Assembly: GCA_016721435.1 (NCBI GenBank)
Contig: JADKIC010000038.1
Location: 1 to 38,166, forward strand
Reading direction: 5' to 3'
Length of the DNA: 38,166 nucleotides
Source: Bacteroidota bacterium
GTDB taxonomy: Bacteria > Bacteroidota > Bacteroidia > AKYH767-A > OLB10
The notes under the pieces are model-generated. The model ran no database searches. It had not been told where the DNA came from and was given only the letters and a program-made list of their open reading frames with translations. Of the stretch, positions 8,274 to 17,146 are shown piece after piece. The translations under genes were made by a program, and so were the position numbers. How positions within the stretch are numbered: the stretch's first letter is position 1; each line of letters opens with the position of its first letter.

Positions 8274-10181
8274 ATGGCTCGTCAGAAACCCAATAAGAGA
8301 GAGAAGTTCGCGGCTGCTCAGGCAGAGATGAAGTCGGCTCCAGCTTCTGTATTGACAAAATCACAGGTGCCGGTATGGTGGCCCTTGCTTCCGGCTATCC
8401 TGGGTTTCTTCGTCTATGCCAATACGCTCAATCATGGTTTCGCACTGGATGATTACGCTGCCATCCTCGAAAATTTAAGTACGCAGAAAGGGTGGGCTGC
8501 CATTGGTGAGATTTTCAGTACGAGTTATCGCTATGGATATATTCTTTTGGCTGATGAACTCTATCGTCCGCTGACGAAGGCCATCTTTGCTGCTTTCTGG
8601 GCGATGTGGCCGGATAACGCTACACCGGGTCATGTGCTGAATGTTGCGCTGTTTTCTTTTACCTGTTATCGTGTGTATACTTTTACCGGGAAGTGGTGGC
8701 CCAATCAAATGCAGGTAGCTTTGCTTGCTGCAAGTCTCTTCGCCGTTCATCCCATCCACACCGAAGTAGTCGCCAATATTAAAAGTCTGGATGAAATACT
8801 GGCTTTTCTTTTTTGTCTGATGAGTCTGGATTTGTTTCTGGAATATACGAAATCCGGGAAAACGATGTCTGTTGTCGGAGCGGTTATTTGTTATTTCATC
8901 GCCTTCCTGAGTAAAGAAAGTGCCGTGACATTTATTGTGCTCTTTCCTTTGATGGCCTGGTTCATTCACGGCCAGGATTTCAAAACATCACTGAAAGGTA
9001 CCCTCATCATGTTGGTTCCATTACTCTTGTTTTTTCTCATCCGCCACCAGGTGCTGAATGCTGATACGATTTTTAAAAGTGCTCCGCCTTCAGTAGCGGA
9101 TAATATGCTTTCTTCAGCTAAGGATCCCTTGACCAAAATTTACAGGTGCAGTAGCCATGCTCGGACTCTATGTTTGGAAGTTGGTATTGCCCATTAATTT
9201 AAGTTTTGATTTATCCTACCCGCAGGTATCACCGGCGAAAGTTTCGGATCTTTCGTTTATCGTTTCCGCAATTGTACTCTCTGCTACACTCGTATTGGCT
9301 GTTGTTGGTTTTAAGAAGAGAAGTATGTTAAGTGCATCACTGTTTACTTCTTCGTTACGGCTTCCGTCTCCTCAAATATTTTTATGCTGATTGGCACCCA
9401 TTACGGCGAACGATTAATGTATGCCCCGTCGTTTGGTTTTTGTCTGGCGGTTCCTCCGTATTGGTGGGCAGGCTGGGAGGAGAGAAGACCATCGGAAAAT
9501 TATCTCCCGGACTTTCAGCAATAGCCATTGTCCTCGTTGGTGCATTCAGCATACTGACCATCCAGCGTAATCCGGTTTGGAAGGATAACCTGACACTCTA
9601 TGCATCCGGAATTATTTCAGCTCCTAATTCTGCACGCGCGTGCACTATTATCAGGGATTGATTCTCGTAAAACCGGAAACACTCACTTCTTATCCGGAAT
9701 CATCCGGGACAGTGTGGAGCAAGTCGGTATCTATCACTTGAAAAAATCAGTTGAACTGTATGCGCCTTTCGCCGATGCCTGGACGCAGTTAGGTGTCGCT
9801 TACTACCGAAAAAAGAATTTCAAAGAATCATTGCAGTACTATGATGAAGCCTTGAAGTATAATAAATACGATCCGGTGGTGTATAATAATTCCGGCTCGG
9901 TTTATTTTGAGATGCAAAATTTTAATGAGGCCTTAAAGCGCTATACAGAAGCCGTCCGTTTGAAACCCGATTATGCAGATGCCTATATGAATATGGGAAG
10001 CTGTTACGGTGTCGCCGGACAATATGATCAGGCCCTTGTCTATCTCGAGAAAGCCGTCTTCTACGACCCTAAATTATCGCAAGCCTATTATATGATTGGT
10101 GTGACCTGGAAGAACAAAGGAAACGAGCAGATGGCGAATCAGTATTTCCAAAAGGCGGAAATGGCGAAGGCCAGGAAGTAA
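8274..10181 (+). CDS. Membrane protein with C-terminal TPRs (TMTC/DUF1736-like), frame-broken
   Basis: An integral membrane protein of about 635 aa resembling TMTC/DUF1736 proteins, where a multi-spanning GT-C-like glycosyltransferase half is followed by TPRs. Residues 35-55 contain FFVYANTLNHGFALDDY, whose acidic loop matches the position of the GT-C catalytic acidic motif. Residue 160 onward has HPIHTEVVANIKSLDEIL, a family hallmark. Around 9395-9450 HYGERLMYAPSFGFCL matches the family's ER(L/F)xYxPSxG loop. TPRs run from about 9740 to 10160 (WTQLGVAYYRKKNFKESLQY and two more). The reading frame breaks at least five times between about 9140 and 9720. The first is cured by removing one A from AAAA near 9140. 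Surrounding codons stay family-like, so sequencing errors are more likely than decay. Its last 110 bp are duplicated three times downstream. Confidence 0.7.
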
Positions 10182-10206
10182 AAATGGCTGAAGAGATTAA
10201 TGTTCC

Positions 10207-10595
10207 TCCTTTCTTCCGCAGAAATAAACAGTAAAATTTACGAGCAAAAGAAAATCTGCATAGTGCTCTAACTTAACAGATGTCTCAAAGTGTCCGACGA
10301 CAGTTGGCAGTCCGGAGTTTTTAGATATACAAGCCCTGTAGGGGCGGTATCTCTGTAAGAGGAGACCATCTTCACCCACCTATGCCTGCAGCCGACCATA
10401 GGTCGGCTGCAGGCGGTTGAAGGGATGGGGCAGTTTGTCGGTTACAGAGATACCGCCTACAGGCTTTATGTCCGAGGAATAAGCATCTTCGCGCTGACGT
10501 TATTCTTTTCCTGCCTTCCGAATAAAACTTACTCTGAAAATAGTTAAAGAACTTTTCGGAGTTTAATTTAGGGTGTTGCAGTGTGGAAGTCAGGA
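10207..10595. mobile_element. Palindromic MITE/REPIN-like element, copy 1
   Basis: About 389 bp. The right terminal inverted repeat GGAAGTCAGGA is at 10585-10595; the left one (TCCTTTCTTCC, 10207-10217) is degenerate. The left outer arm at 10331-10358 pairs with 10442-10466, which has lost three bases relative to copies 2 and 3. The central palindrome 10384-10414 is perfect: GCCTGCAGCCGACC, ATA, GGTCGGCTGCAGGC. No transposase is encoded. Confidence 0.65.
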
Positions 10596-10783
10596 AATCC
10601 ATTAGTAAATCAAATTTGAAATCACCGCACTAAATGGTAAAAGTCAGTAAAATTATCGCAAGCCTATTATATGAAAGGTGTAACCTGGATGAACAAATGA
10701 AACGAGCAGATGGCGAATCAGTATTTCCAAAAGGCGGAAATGGCGAAGGTGAAAACTAAAATGGCAGGAGAGATTAATGTTCC

Positions 10784-11170
10784 TCCTGACTTCCGCAGAA
10801 AAAAAAAAATTTACGAGTAAAAGAAAATCTGCATAACGATTTAAATTAACAGGTGTCTCAAGGCGTCCGACGACAGTTGGCAGTCCGGAGTTTTTAGATA
10901 TACAAGCCCTGTAGGGGCGGTATCTCTGTAAGAGGAGACCATCTTCACCCACCTATGCCGGCAGTCGACCATAGGTCGACTGCCGGCGGTTGAAGGGATG
11001 GGGCGGTTTGTCGGTTACAGAGATACCGCCCCTACAGGGCTTATGCCGAGGGAATAAGCATCTTCGCGCTGACGTTATTCTTTTCCTGCCTTCCGAATAA
11101 AACTTACTCTGAAAATAGTTAAAGAACTTTTCGGAGTTTAATTTAGGGTGTTGCAGTGTGGAAGTCAGGA
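10784..11170. mobile_element. Palindromic MITE/REPIN-like element, copy 2 (best preserved)
   Basis: 387 bp bounded by perfect 11-bp inverted repeats, TCCTGACTTCC (10784-10794) and GGAAGTCAGGA (11160-11170). Inside, a perfect 28-bp inverted repeat joins 10904-10931 with 11015-11042. Within that is a perfect 14-bp-arm palindrome at 10957-10987 (GCCGGCAGTCGACC, ATA, GGTCGACTGCCGGC). The nested arms could form a long hairpin in DNA or RNA. No target-site duplication is obvious. Non-coding and without a transposase, it fits a MITE or REPIN mobilised in trans, if it is mobile at all. Confidence 0.7.
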
Positions 11171-11360
11171 AATCCATTAGTAAATCAAATTTGAAATCAC
11201 CGCACTAAAAGGTACATGTCAGGAAAAATATCGCAAGCCTACTATATGATCGAAGTTACCTGAATGAACAAATGAAACGAGCAGATGGCGAATCAGTATT
11301 TCCAAAAGGCGGAAATGGTGAAGGTGAAAAACTAAAAATGGCAGGAGAGATTAATGTTCC

Positions 11361-11746
11361 TCCTGACTTCCGCAGAAAAAAAAAATTTATGAGTAAAAGA
11401 AAATCTGCATAACGATTTAAATTAACAGGTGTCTCAAGGCGTCCGACGACAGTTGGCAGTCCGGAGTTTTTAGATATACAAGCCCTGTAGGGGCGGTATC
11501 TCTGTAAGAGGAGACCATCTTCACCCACCTATGCCGGCAGTCGACCATAGGTCGACTGCCGGCGGTTGAAGCGATGCGGCGGTTTGTCGGTTATAGAGAT
11601 ACCGACCCTCCAGGGCTAATGTCGACGGAATAAGCTTCTTCGCGCTGTCGTTATACGTTTCCTGCATTCCCTAGAAAACTTGCTCTGAAAATAGTTAGAG
11701 AACTCTTCCGGAGTTTAATTCAGGGTGTTTCAGATTGGAAGTCAGA
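11361..11746. mobile_element. Palindromic MITE/REPIN-like element, copy 3
   Basis: About 386 bp. The left terminal repeat TCCTGACTTCC (11361-11371) is intact and the right (11737-11746) has lost one base. The left outer arm 11480-11507 pairs imperfectly with 11591-11618 (several substitutions). The central palindrome 11533-11563 is perfect and identical to copy 2. Decay is concentrated in its right half. Confidence 0.65.
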
Positions 11747-11802
11747 AATCCATTAGAAAAATGAAAGTGAAAACACCGTAGTAATAGGTGCAATTCAGGA
11801 AA

Positions 11803-11923
11803 ATTATCACAAGCCTATTACATGACTAGCGTCAAGTGGAAGGACAAAGTTAACGAGTAGCGATTCAGTGTTTGTATGAGGCGGAAATAGTTAAGGTGTA
11901 AAACATAAAAATGGCAGAAGAGA
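11803..11923 (+). pseudogene. Decayed fourth copy of the TPR gene tail
   Basis: About 120 bp still alignable to the 3' end of the TPR gene (acaagcctattacatga ... gcggaaatagttaaggtg), with many substitutions and an internal stop (aacgagtag). It ends at atggcagaagagatta, which runs into the stop codon of cdaA. It is the most diverged copy in the array. Confidence 0.6.
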
Positions 11924-12718
11924 TTATTGCTCCTTCGTCAATAATTCTTCCAACTCTTCCGGCGAAATATTATAGTGCATTTTTCCATCTACAGCCATGG
12001 AGATATTTCCGGTTTCTTCCGAGACAATAATAGAAATGGCATCACTTTGCTCAGTAATTCCCAGTGCTGCTCTATGTCTCATTCCATAATGAGCAGGTAA
12101 ATCGGTGTTCTCCGTAACAGGAAGTACACATCGCGCGGCTTTAATTTTATTGTTCTCAATGATGACCGCACCATCGTGCATCGGACTATTCTTAAAGAAA
12201 ATACTCTCAAGCAAACGTTTCGAAACTTCTGCATCCATGATATCTCCCGTGCGCTCGTAAAATTTCAAATCGGAAGAGCGCGCCAATACCATGATGGCAC
12301 CTGTCTTATTCTTCGACATGGACGTGCAGGCTTTTACAATAGGAGAAATATTCGGTTTACTGATTGCGGGTGCCTGCCAGTTCCACGGCAATAATTTGCG
12401 CGTGAAACTATCCTTACCGGCAAAACTATTGCTTCCAATAACCAATAAGAATCGTCTGATTTCCTGTTGAAAAACGATGATCAGCGCGATGACACCAATG
12501 CTCATGAATTGTCCGAGAATGGCTCCAAGCAATTGCATATTCAGGATTTTTACAAACAACCACCAGAGCACGTAGATGGCGATAATTCCGATGAAAATAT
12601 TAATGGCGGCTCCACCTTTTAGCAAGCGGTAGATTTTATAAAGAAGGAATGCGACAATCAGGATATCCAGGATATCCAGCAAACGCACACTCAGAAAACC
12701 GATATGCAATATTTCCAT
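11924..12718 (-). CDS. cdaA: Diadenylate cyclase CdaA, 264 aa
   Basis: Condenses two ATP into the second messenger c-di-AMP, with the DAC domain on the cytoplasmic side of the inner membrane. Three N-terminal membrane helices (about residues 10-90) are followed by the DAC domain, with the catalytic DGA in SPMHDGAVII (near 182) and RHRAALG (near 215). The length is that of the CdaA/DacA type. The usual CdaA partners (CdaR/YbbR, GlmM) and the common Bacteroidota neighbour folP are not seen nearby. Instead it follows mpg and recQ on the same strand, about 70 bp after mpg, with a weak promoter-like TAGTTTTG at 12735-12742. The 3' end abuts the tandem repeat array. Function is secure; in this phylum c-di-AMP links to envelope and osmotic homeostasis, but the targets are not visible here. 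Confidence 0.93.
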   Translation of the reverse strand: MEILHIGFLSVRLLDILDILIVAFLLYKIYRLLKGGAAINIFIGIIAIYVLWWLFVKILNMQLLGAILGQFMSIGVIALIIVFQQEIRRFLLVIGSNSFAGKDSFTRKLLPWNWQAPAISKPNISPIVKACTSMSKNKTGAIMVLARSSDLKFYERTGDIMDAEVSKRLLESIFFKNSPMHDGAVIIENNKIKAARCVLPVTENTDLPAHYGMRHRAALGITEQSDAISIIVSEETGNISMAVDGKMHYNISPEELEELLTKEQ

Positions 12719-12734
12719 CTTTGTTACTAACGCT

Positions 12735-12742
12735 CAAAACTA
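12735..12742 (-). promoter_or_regulatory. Possible internal promoter for cdaA
   Basis: TAGTTTTG on the minus strand matches the TAnnTTTG -7 element, about 17 bp before the cdaA ATG. No clear -33 element. It would allow cdaA expression independent of recQ-mpg. Confidence 0.25.
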
Positions 12743-12788
12743 ATCATTTTTTATGGCTACCGGTACCGGATGGGGGATGTGTAATCAG

Positions 12789-13376
12789 TTAAACTTCTTC
12801 TTTTAATACAAAACGCCAGGGGAGTAGTGCATCTTCAGCGGCATAGTCTACACCAATTCGGGGAGTCCCCTTAATATTATGCTCCTCTATGTTCAGCCCG
12901 CGATCTTCTATCCAGATAAGCTGCCCAAAAAGTGAAATCCCGGAATGACTAAAGTGAATACCCATCGCTTCACTGACTTTCCCCGGACCATTACTAAAGT
13001 TCCGTGTCGTCGACTTCATTTTCCTTCTTTTTTCCATGAGATCTATACCCTCCAGAGGTTGTATCGCTCTGATGAGTATGGCTTGTGGCTGATCTGCCTT
13101 TCCAGTAACAACATTGAAGAGCGAATGAATGCCGTAACATAAATAAACATAGGCACAACCTCCGATGGCATACATTATCTCAGTCCGTGTAGTTCTTCTT
13201 CCTCCGTAGGCATGAGAGGCCTTGTCATTAATTCCGTTATAGGCTTCCGTTTCCGTGATGATTCCGCTGCAGTAGGTATTGTCAATAGCGGAAACAAGCA
13301 CCTTTCCAATCAGGAGTTTTGCAAGGGTGACTACATCTTCCTTCCAGTAAAAAGCTTTCCCCAATTTCCTTTTCAT
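12789..13376 (-). CDS. DNA-3-methyladenine glycosylase (AAG/MPG family)
   Basis: Removes alkylated purines such as 3-methyladenine from DNA to start base-excision repair. The family core is clear: LLIGKVLVS, then the catalytic-acid region ITETEAYNG, ASHAYGGRRTTRTEIMYAIG, YVYLCYGIHSLFNVVTG and NGPGKVSEAMGI. I chose the ATG at 13376 (MKRKLGKAFYWKED), giving 195 aa. The longer frame to 13439 only adds residues overlapping recQ. This start forms an ATGA overlap with the recQ stop (13373-13375), so the two are probably translationally coupled. With recQ upstream this is a small DNA-repair operon; cdaA follows on the same strand. Confidence 0.9.
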   Translation of the reverse strand: MKRKLGKAFYWKEDVVTLAKLLIGKVLVSAIDNTYCSGIITETEAYNGINDKASHAYGGRRTTRTEIMYAIGGCAYVYLCYGIHSLFNVVTGKADQPQAILIRAIQPLEGIDLMEKRRKMKSTTRNFSNGPGKVSEAMGIHFSHSGISLFGQLIWIEDRGLNIEEHNIKGTPRIGVDYAAEDALLPWRFVLKEEV

Positions 13377-15281
13377 TCCGATTTTACATATAGTCTTCCA
13401 ATGAAATCCAAACCCAGATCCCCGGTATCCAATAGCCATCGCAGGACAGGCTCCAGTTTATCAACAGGCACATCCGTAAGTAATTTGGATAGCTCAGCAG
13501 GAATAAGCGGATGAAGTTGCAATACTTCATGAATTTTTTCAGAGAGTGTCTCTACTTCCATATCATTCAATGCAAGTTTATTTCGCTCTCTGCAAAAATC
13601 ACAAGTCCCGCAGCGCTGCAGATTCTTCTCTCCAAAATAAGAAAGTAATAGAATGCTCCGGCATTGATGGGGATTGGTTAAAAAATTACGAAAAGCATCT
13701 GCTCTGATTCTAAATCGCAGCTTACGTTGTTCTAAAATTTCCTTAGGAATGTACAATTCACCCTCGGGAACTCTCCGATGCAGAAAGGTAACAGAGGGCT
13801 TCAAGGTAACAGGAATGTAATCGAGGATTCCAATTTTAGTGAGATAGATGAATTGCTTTTTCAGTTCCTCAACCTCTATCCCTGTCCTTCTTGAAAGTTC
13901 TGTTTCACTAAAGCGCACATAATCATCAAAGGTACCCGCATAAGAGCGGAGTATACCTTTTACGAGAGGATCATAGGCAGGTTGTTCCACCTGGAATTTA
14001 TATAATTCCATTTGATGTGCAAGTATTCGTACTCTGGCCGGATGGTAGAAGGCATCACTCAAGGAGATGTATCCGGTCATTTCCAAAACTTTCAGACAGT
14101 TTAAAGTCTGGAGTGTTTCAAACTGATATTGTTTGCAGAAAACAGTGAGTTCAAATTCGTAGCTGATGTCCAAACCTGCTCCCGTAGGGATCTGCAGAAA
14201 ATTCGAGAGCGCCTTGTACACATTCCGAATGGCTTCTCTTTCCGGAAAGTTGGAAATACAACGGTGTTCGAGATCCGCGAGGTCAGCCTTGTCATAGAGA
14301 ACCACCGCGTACGCCGGCTTCTCATCTCTTCCACCTCTGCCGGCTTCCTGATAATAACTCTCCAGATCATCCGGAAGGTCCATGTGGATGACAGAACGTA
14401 CATCGGGTTTATCGATTCCCATTCCAAATGCATTTGTCGCAACGATGACCCGCGTTGCATTTTTCTTCCAGGCTTGCTGTCGTTCTTCCCGTGTTTGATG
14501 GTCGAGGCCGGCATGGTAATAGTCGGCACTGATCTGCATTTTCCTCAACTCGGTGGCAATTTCCATTGTCTTTCTTCTGTTTCGAACATAAACAATAGAG
14601 GTGCCCGGCACATTTTTTAACACTTTCAGCAGGTGCGCAAATTTATTTTCCTCCAGTCGGACAAGATAGGAGAGGTTAGGTCGCGCAAAGCTCTTGGTGA
14701 ATACGGAGAAGTCTTTAAATAAAAGTTTTTCGCAGATATCTTTCTGAACTTCCGGCGTGGCTGAGGCGGTGAGGGCAAGTACAGGGATGCCGGGAAAGGA
14801 TGAGCGGATGTCAGCAAGTTGAAGATAGGGTGGACGAAAATCGTAGCCCCATTGGGAAATACAATGCGCTTCATCGACCGCGATTAAGTTCAGTTTCATC
14901 TCCTGAAGGGCCTCTCTGAACATTTCGGATGCCAGTCGTTCCGGTGAGACATATAGAAATTTATAGTCGCCGAGCTGACAATTATTCAAAGCAAGTTGCA
15001 CTTCCCTTTTTCATTCCGCTGGTGATCGCCACAGCGCGGATTCCCTTATCCCTGAGCTGTTGCTCCTGATCTTTCATCAATGCAATCAGCGGTGAAATGA
15101 CCAGACATAATCCGGGCATGGCCATTGCCGGCACCTGAAAACAGATGGATTTTCCACCACCCGTAGGCAATAAAGCCAGGGTATCCTTTCCCTCTATGAT
15201 AGAACGGATAATTTCCTCCTGCAAAGGACGAAACCGGTTATATCCCCAGTATTGGGAAAGGACCTGATGTATTAAACTCAT
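13373..15281 (-). CDS. recQ: ATP-dependent DNA helicase RecQ (one frameshift)
   Basis: A 3'-to-5' superfamily 2 helicase for recombination and replication-fork repair. The N-terminal piece (from 15281) holds FRPLQEEII, Walker A LLPTGGGKS and SPLIALMKDQ. The remainder holds DEAH (IAVDEAHCISQWGYDFRP), ALTASATP, the late motifs (ATNAFGMGIDKPDVRSVIH; YYQEAGRGGRDEKPA) and a zinc-binding RQC segment (CRSILLLSYFGE ... CGTCDFC). No HRDC domain is evident. The frame breaks at 15004-15006, a GGG on the minus strand. Removing one G gives SGMKKEVQLALNNCQ and a continuous 635-aa protein, the size of HRDC-less RecQ. I therefore treat it as an intact gene with a sequence error. It overlaps mpg by four bases. 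Confidence 0.93.
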
Positions 15282-15293
15282 TGGTATAAAAAT

Positions 15294-15329
15294 AAAACAT
15301 CGGCCTCAATAATCTGAAGCCGATGTTTT
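15294..15329. terminator. Intrinsic terminator between uspA and recQ
   Basis: AAAACATCGGCCTC (15294-15307), loop, GAAGCCGATGTTTT (15316-15329): a 14-bp stem with one mismatch, flanked by A and T runs on both sides. It lies 18 bp past the stop of the 292-aa UspA protein and before the recQ ATG at 15281. It probably ends the uspA transcript and separates it from recQ. Confidence 0.75.
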
Positions 15330-15346
15330 ACAATTAGTATTTTAAA

Positions 15347-16225
15347 TTAAAATGTAACTGTTATTCGCTCCGGATCAATTTCAGCAGGCCTCACTGTCAT
15401 CACCGGAATTTTAGAACCATTGATGACTTTGGTAGCATAGGAGCCCATCAATAATCCGGTAATGGAAGGTTCCTGCTCCGTCATGATCACCAGCAAGTCG
15501 GCTTCAATTTCTGTCGAACTTTGCAAAGTGCTTTTCGCGAGATCGTCACCTTGTTTATAAATCGACTCTGTAATGATTCCATGTCCAGATAGAAAATCTT
15601 CCACCTGTTCAATCTTAATCTTAAATTTTCGTTGATAATCTTCATTGCCATTTCTCATTAATCCGATGACTACAACTCTTGAATTATAATGCTTAGCAAT
15701 CTCTAATGCGAAATTTACCTTCTGTCTGGATTCGGCACTGTCATCAATAGGCAGGGCAATTTTTGCAAAGCCAACTTTGGTTATATGTGTTTGCACTGAA
15801 ATCACCGGACAAGGAGCTTCCTGTACAACACGGGTGGTATTACTTCCGATGATATAACTGCTTCCACTGGCTCCATGTGTTCCCATGATGATGATATCCA
15901 CATGAGCTTGCTTCGCCGTGTGAACGATGCGCTTATAGATTTTACCTACTTCCGTTATGATTTGAACCTGTACACCATGTTCGCGATGTATTTCATCGGC
16001 AAGTTCCTTCAGCTTCTCATTGGAAGCTTCTTCTACTTTCTTTTCAAAACCTGTGAAGGCATGAGAGATGGAACTGGGAAATGTAGTGGTTTCAACGATG
16101 TGCAGGAGATAAATATCCGCTTTCAGCAATTTAGCCATGAAGATAGCATGCTCCAGACTTAAGGCGGCTGTCTCTGAAAAATCGTATGGAATAAGGATTT
16201 TTTTGATGTTAAGGTCTTTTTGCAT
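15347..16225 (-). CDS. Tandem-domain universal stress protein (UspA), 292 aa
   Basis: A cytoplasmic stress protein of two fused Usp domains. Domain 1 (about residues 9-145) starts KILIPYDFSETAALSLEHA and has the ATP-binding signature GTHGASGSSYIIGSNT and APCPVISV. Domain 2 (about 152-285) starts KIALPIDDSAESRQ, but its equivalent region (MTEQEPSITGLLMGSYAT) lacks the G-x2-G part. One active and one degenerate nucleotide site is therefore likely. The length is normal for Bacteroidota double-Usp proteins. It follows a second UspA gene of the same length and layout by 12 bp, so the two arose by duplication and are probably co-transcribed. The strong terminator follows. Confidence 0.9.
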   Translation of the reverse strand: MQKDLNIKKILIPYDFSETAALSLEHAIFMAKLLKADIYLLHIVETTTFPSSISHAFTGFEKKVEEASNEKLKELADEIHREHGVQVQIITEVGKIYKRIVHTAKQAHVDIIIMGTHGASGSSYIIGSNTTRVVQEAPCPVISVQTHITKVGFAKIALPIDDSAESRQKVNFALEIAKHYNSRVVVIGLMRNGNEDYQRKFKIKIEQVEDFLSGHGIITESIYKQGDDLAKSTLQSSTEIEADLLVIMTEQEPSITGLLMGSYATKVINGSKIPVMTVRPAEIDPERITVTF

Positions 16226-16237
16226 AACGTATAGTTT

Positions 16238-17115
16238 CTAAGTAATTACATATTCAGTTGTATCCTTGCGTTCGATAGGGCGGATACTGCAGATAGGCAC
16301 CTCTGAATTATTGATGATTTGTTGTGATTCAGTACTTACAAAAACAGTCCAGTCGGATTCCTTTTGAGTCATAATGATAATCAGGTCGGCATTGATTTTA
16401 TCTGAATATTCAAGTACACCTTCAGAAATATCCTTATGCTTATAAAATTCCCCGGTACATGCAATCTCATGGCCTGCTATAAAAGCTACTACCTGATCCA
16501 TCTGTCGCTCCAGCTTGTTTATTAGGAATTCATCCTCTGTATCAATTACTGACATCACTTTTACCGTAGAATTAAAAAAACGAGCAATTTCAATACATTG
16601 CGTCACTTTTTCCTTAGTCTCTTTAGATAGGTCTAAAGGTAGCAATATTGTATTACATCCCGATCTATGCTTCTTACCTTTAATAGTAATTACAGGGCAT
16701 GGTGCATCACTGATGACACGAATAGCGTTAGAACCGATAAATTTCTTCTTGAGGGTGGTCTCTCCCGATGTACCCATTACGATAAAGAAGCATTAATTTC
16801 CTTGGCCACTTCGGCAACAACATCGTAAATCTTACCCTTTTCAATTCTGGTGTTAAACTCAAGTCCGGATTTAGCCTTGGCATCATTTGCCATACCGTTT
16901 AACTTTGTTTGTATACCTAAGCGTAATAATTCTTCCTGATCTTCCTTGGAGGAGAACAAATGGAGGACAGAAGAGAAGAGTGCTTCATCAATTACATGAA
17001 GCAAGGTGATATCAGCTGACGACATTCTCGCCAGATTGTATGTTTGACTTAACGCAATGGTTGACTGTTCACTGAAATCAATGGGTACTATTATATGTCG
17101 CTTTTCCTTAGTCAT
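16238..17115 (-). CDS. Tandem-domain universal stress protein (UspA), one frameshift
   Basis: A paralogue of the downstream UspA gene with two Usp domains. The first opens HIIVPIDFSEQSTIALSQ and carries GTSGETTLKKKFIGSNA with APCPVITI; the second opens TILLPLDLSKETKEKV and has a degenerate site (MTQKESDWTVFVSTESQ). The frame breaks at 16784-16786 (TTT on the coding strand). One extra T gives EINASFIVMGTSGE and a 292-aa protein, exactly the length of its neighbour, so a sequencing error is the best explanation. It is the first gene of the pair, 53 bp from the divergent phosphorylase, under a good promoter match at 17147-17178. Confidence 0.88.
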
Positions 17116-17131
17116 TTACTTGAGTTTCTAT

Positions 17132-17139
17132 TACATTTG
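17132..17139 (+). promoter_or_regulatory. Possible -7 element for the nucleoside phosphorylase
   Basis: TACATTTG matches TAnnTTTG on the plus strand, about 30 bp before the ATG at 17169. No TTTG occurs at the right upstream distance, so this is weaker than the opposing promoter. The two predicted start points would nearly face each other. Confidence 0.25.
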
Positions 17140-17146
17140 TTGACTG

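Larger units (their letters stand above)
10072..11935. repeat. Tandem array of about 576-bp units between the TPR gene and cdaA
   Basis: Three full units and a partial fourth, with homologous points (tcgcaagcc or tcacaagcc) at 10077, 10656, 11231 and 11807, giving periods of 579, 575 and 576 bp. Each unit begins with the last 110 bp of the TPR gene, then a short stretch resembling the cdaA 3' end (gagattaatgttcctcc), then a palindrome-rich element. Only the first tail is an open reading frame; later copies carry stops (for example aacaaatgaaacgag). Units 2 and 3 are nearly identical in their first halves. The second half of unit 3 and all of unit 4 are clearly more diverged. The array fills the whole gap between two convergent genes. 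Short ORFs predicted here merely track the repeat and are not accepted as genes. Confidence 0.9.

Noticed and set aside
10197..11528. Several minus-strand ORFs of 60-99 codons repeated across the array
   Set aside because: They follow the repeat units and read through the inverted repeats. Their products start with the same residues because the DNA is duplicated, and they lack start context or any recognisable fold.
10072..11935. CRISPR array
   Set aside because: Units are about 576 bp with no short repeat-spacer pattern and no cas genes nearby.
12660..12685. Short direct repeat (ggatatcca twice) near the cdaA start
   Set aside because: It is within coding sequence and simply encodes the repeated Leu-Asp-Ile residues of the first membrane segment.
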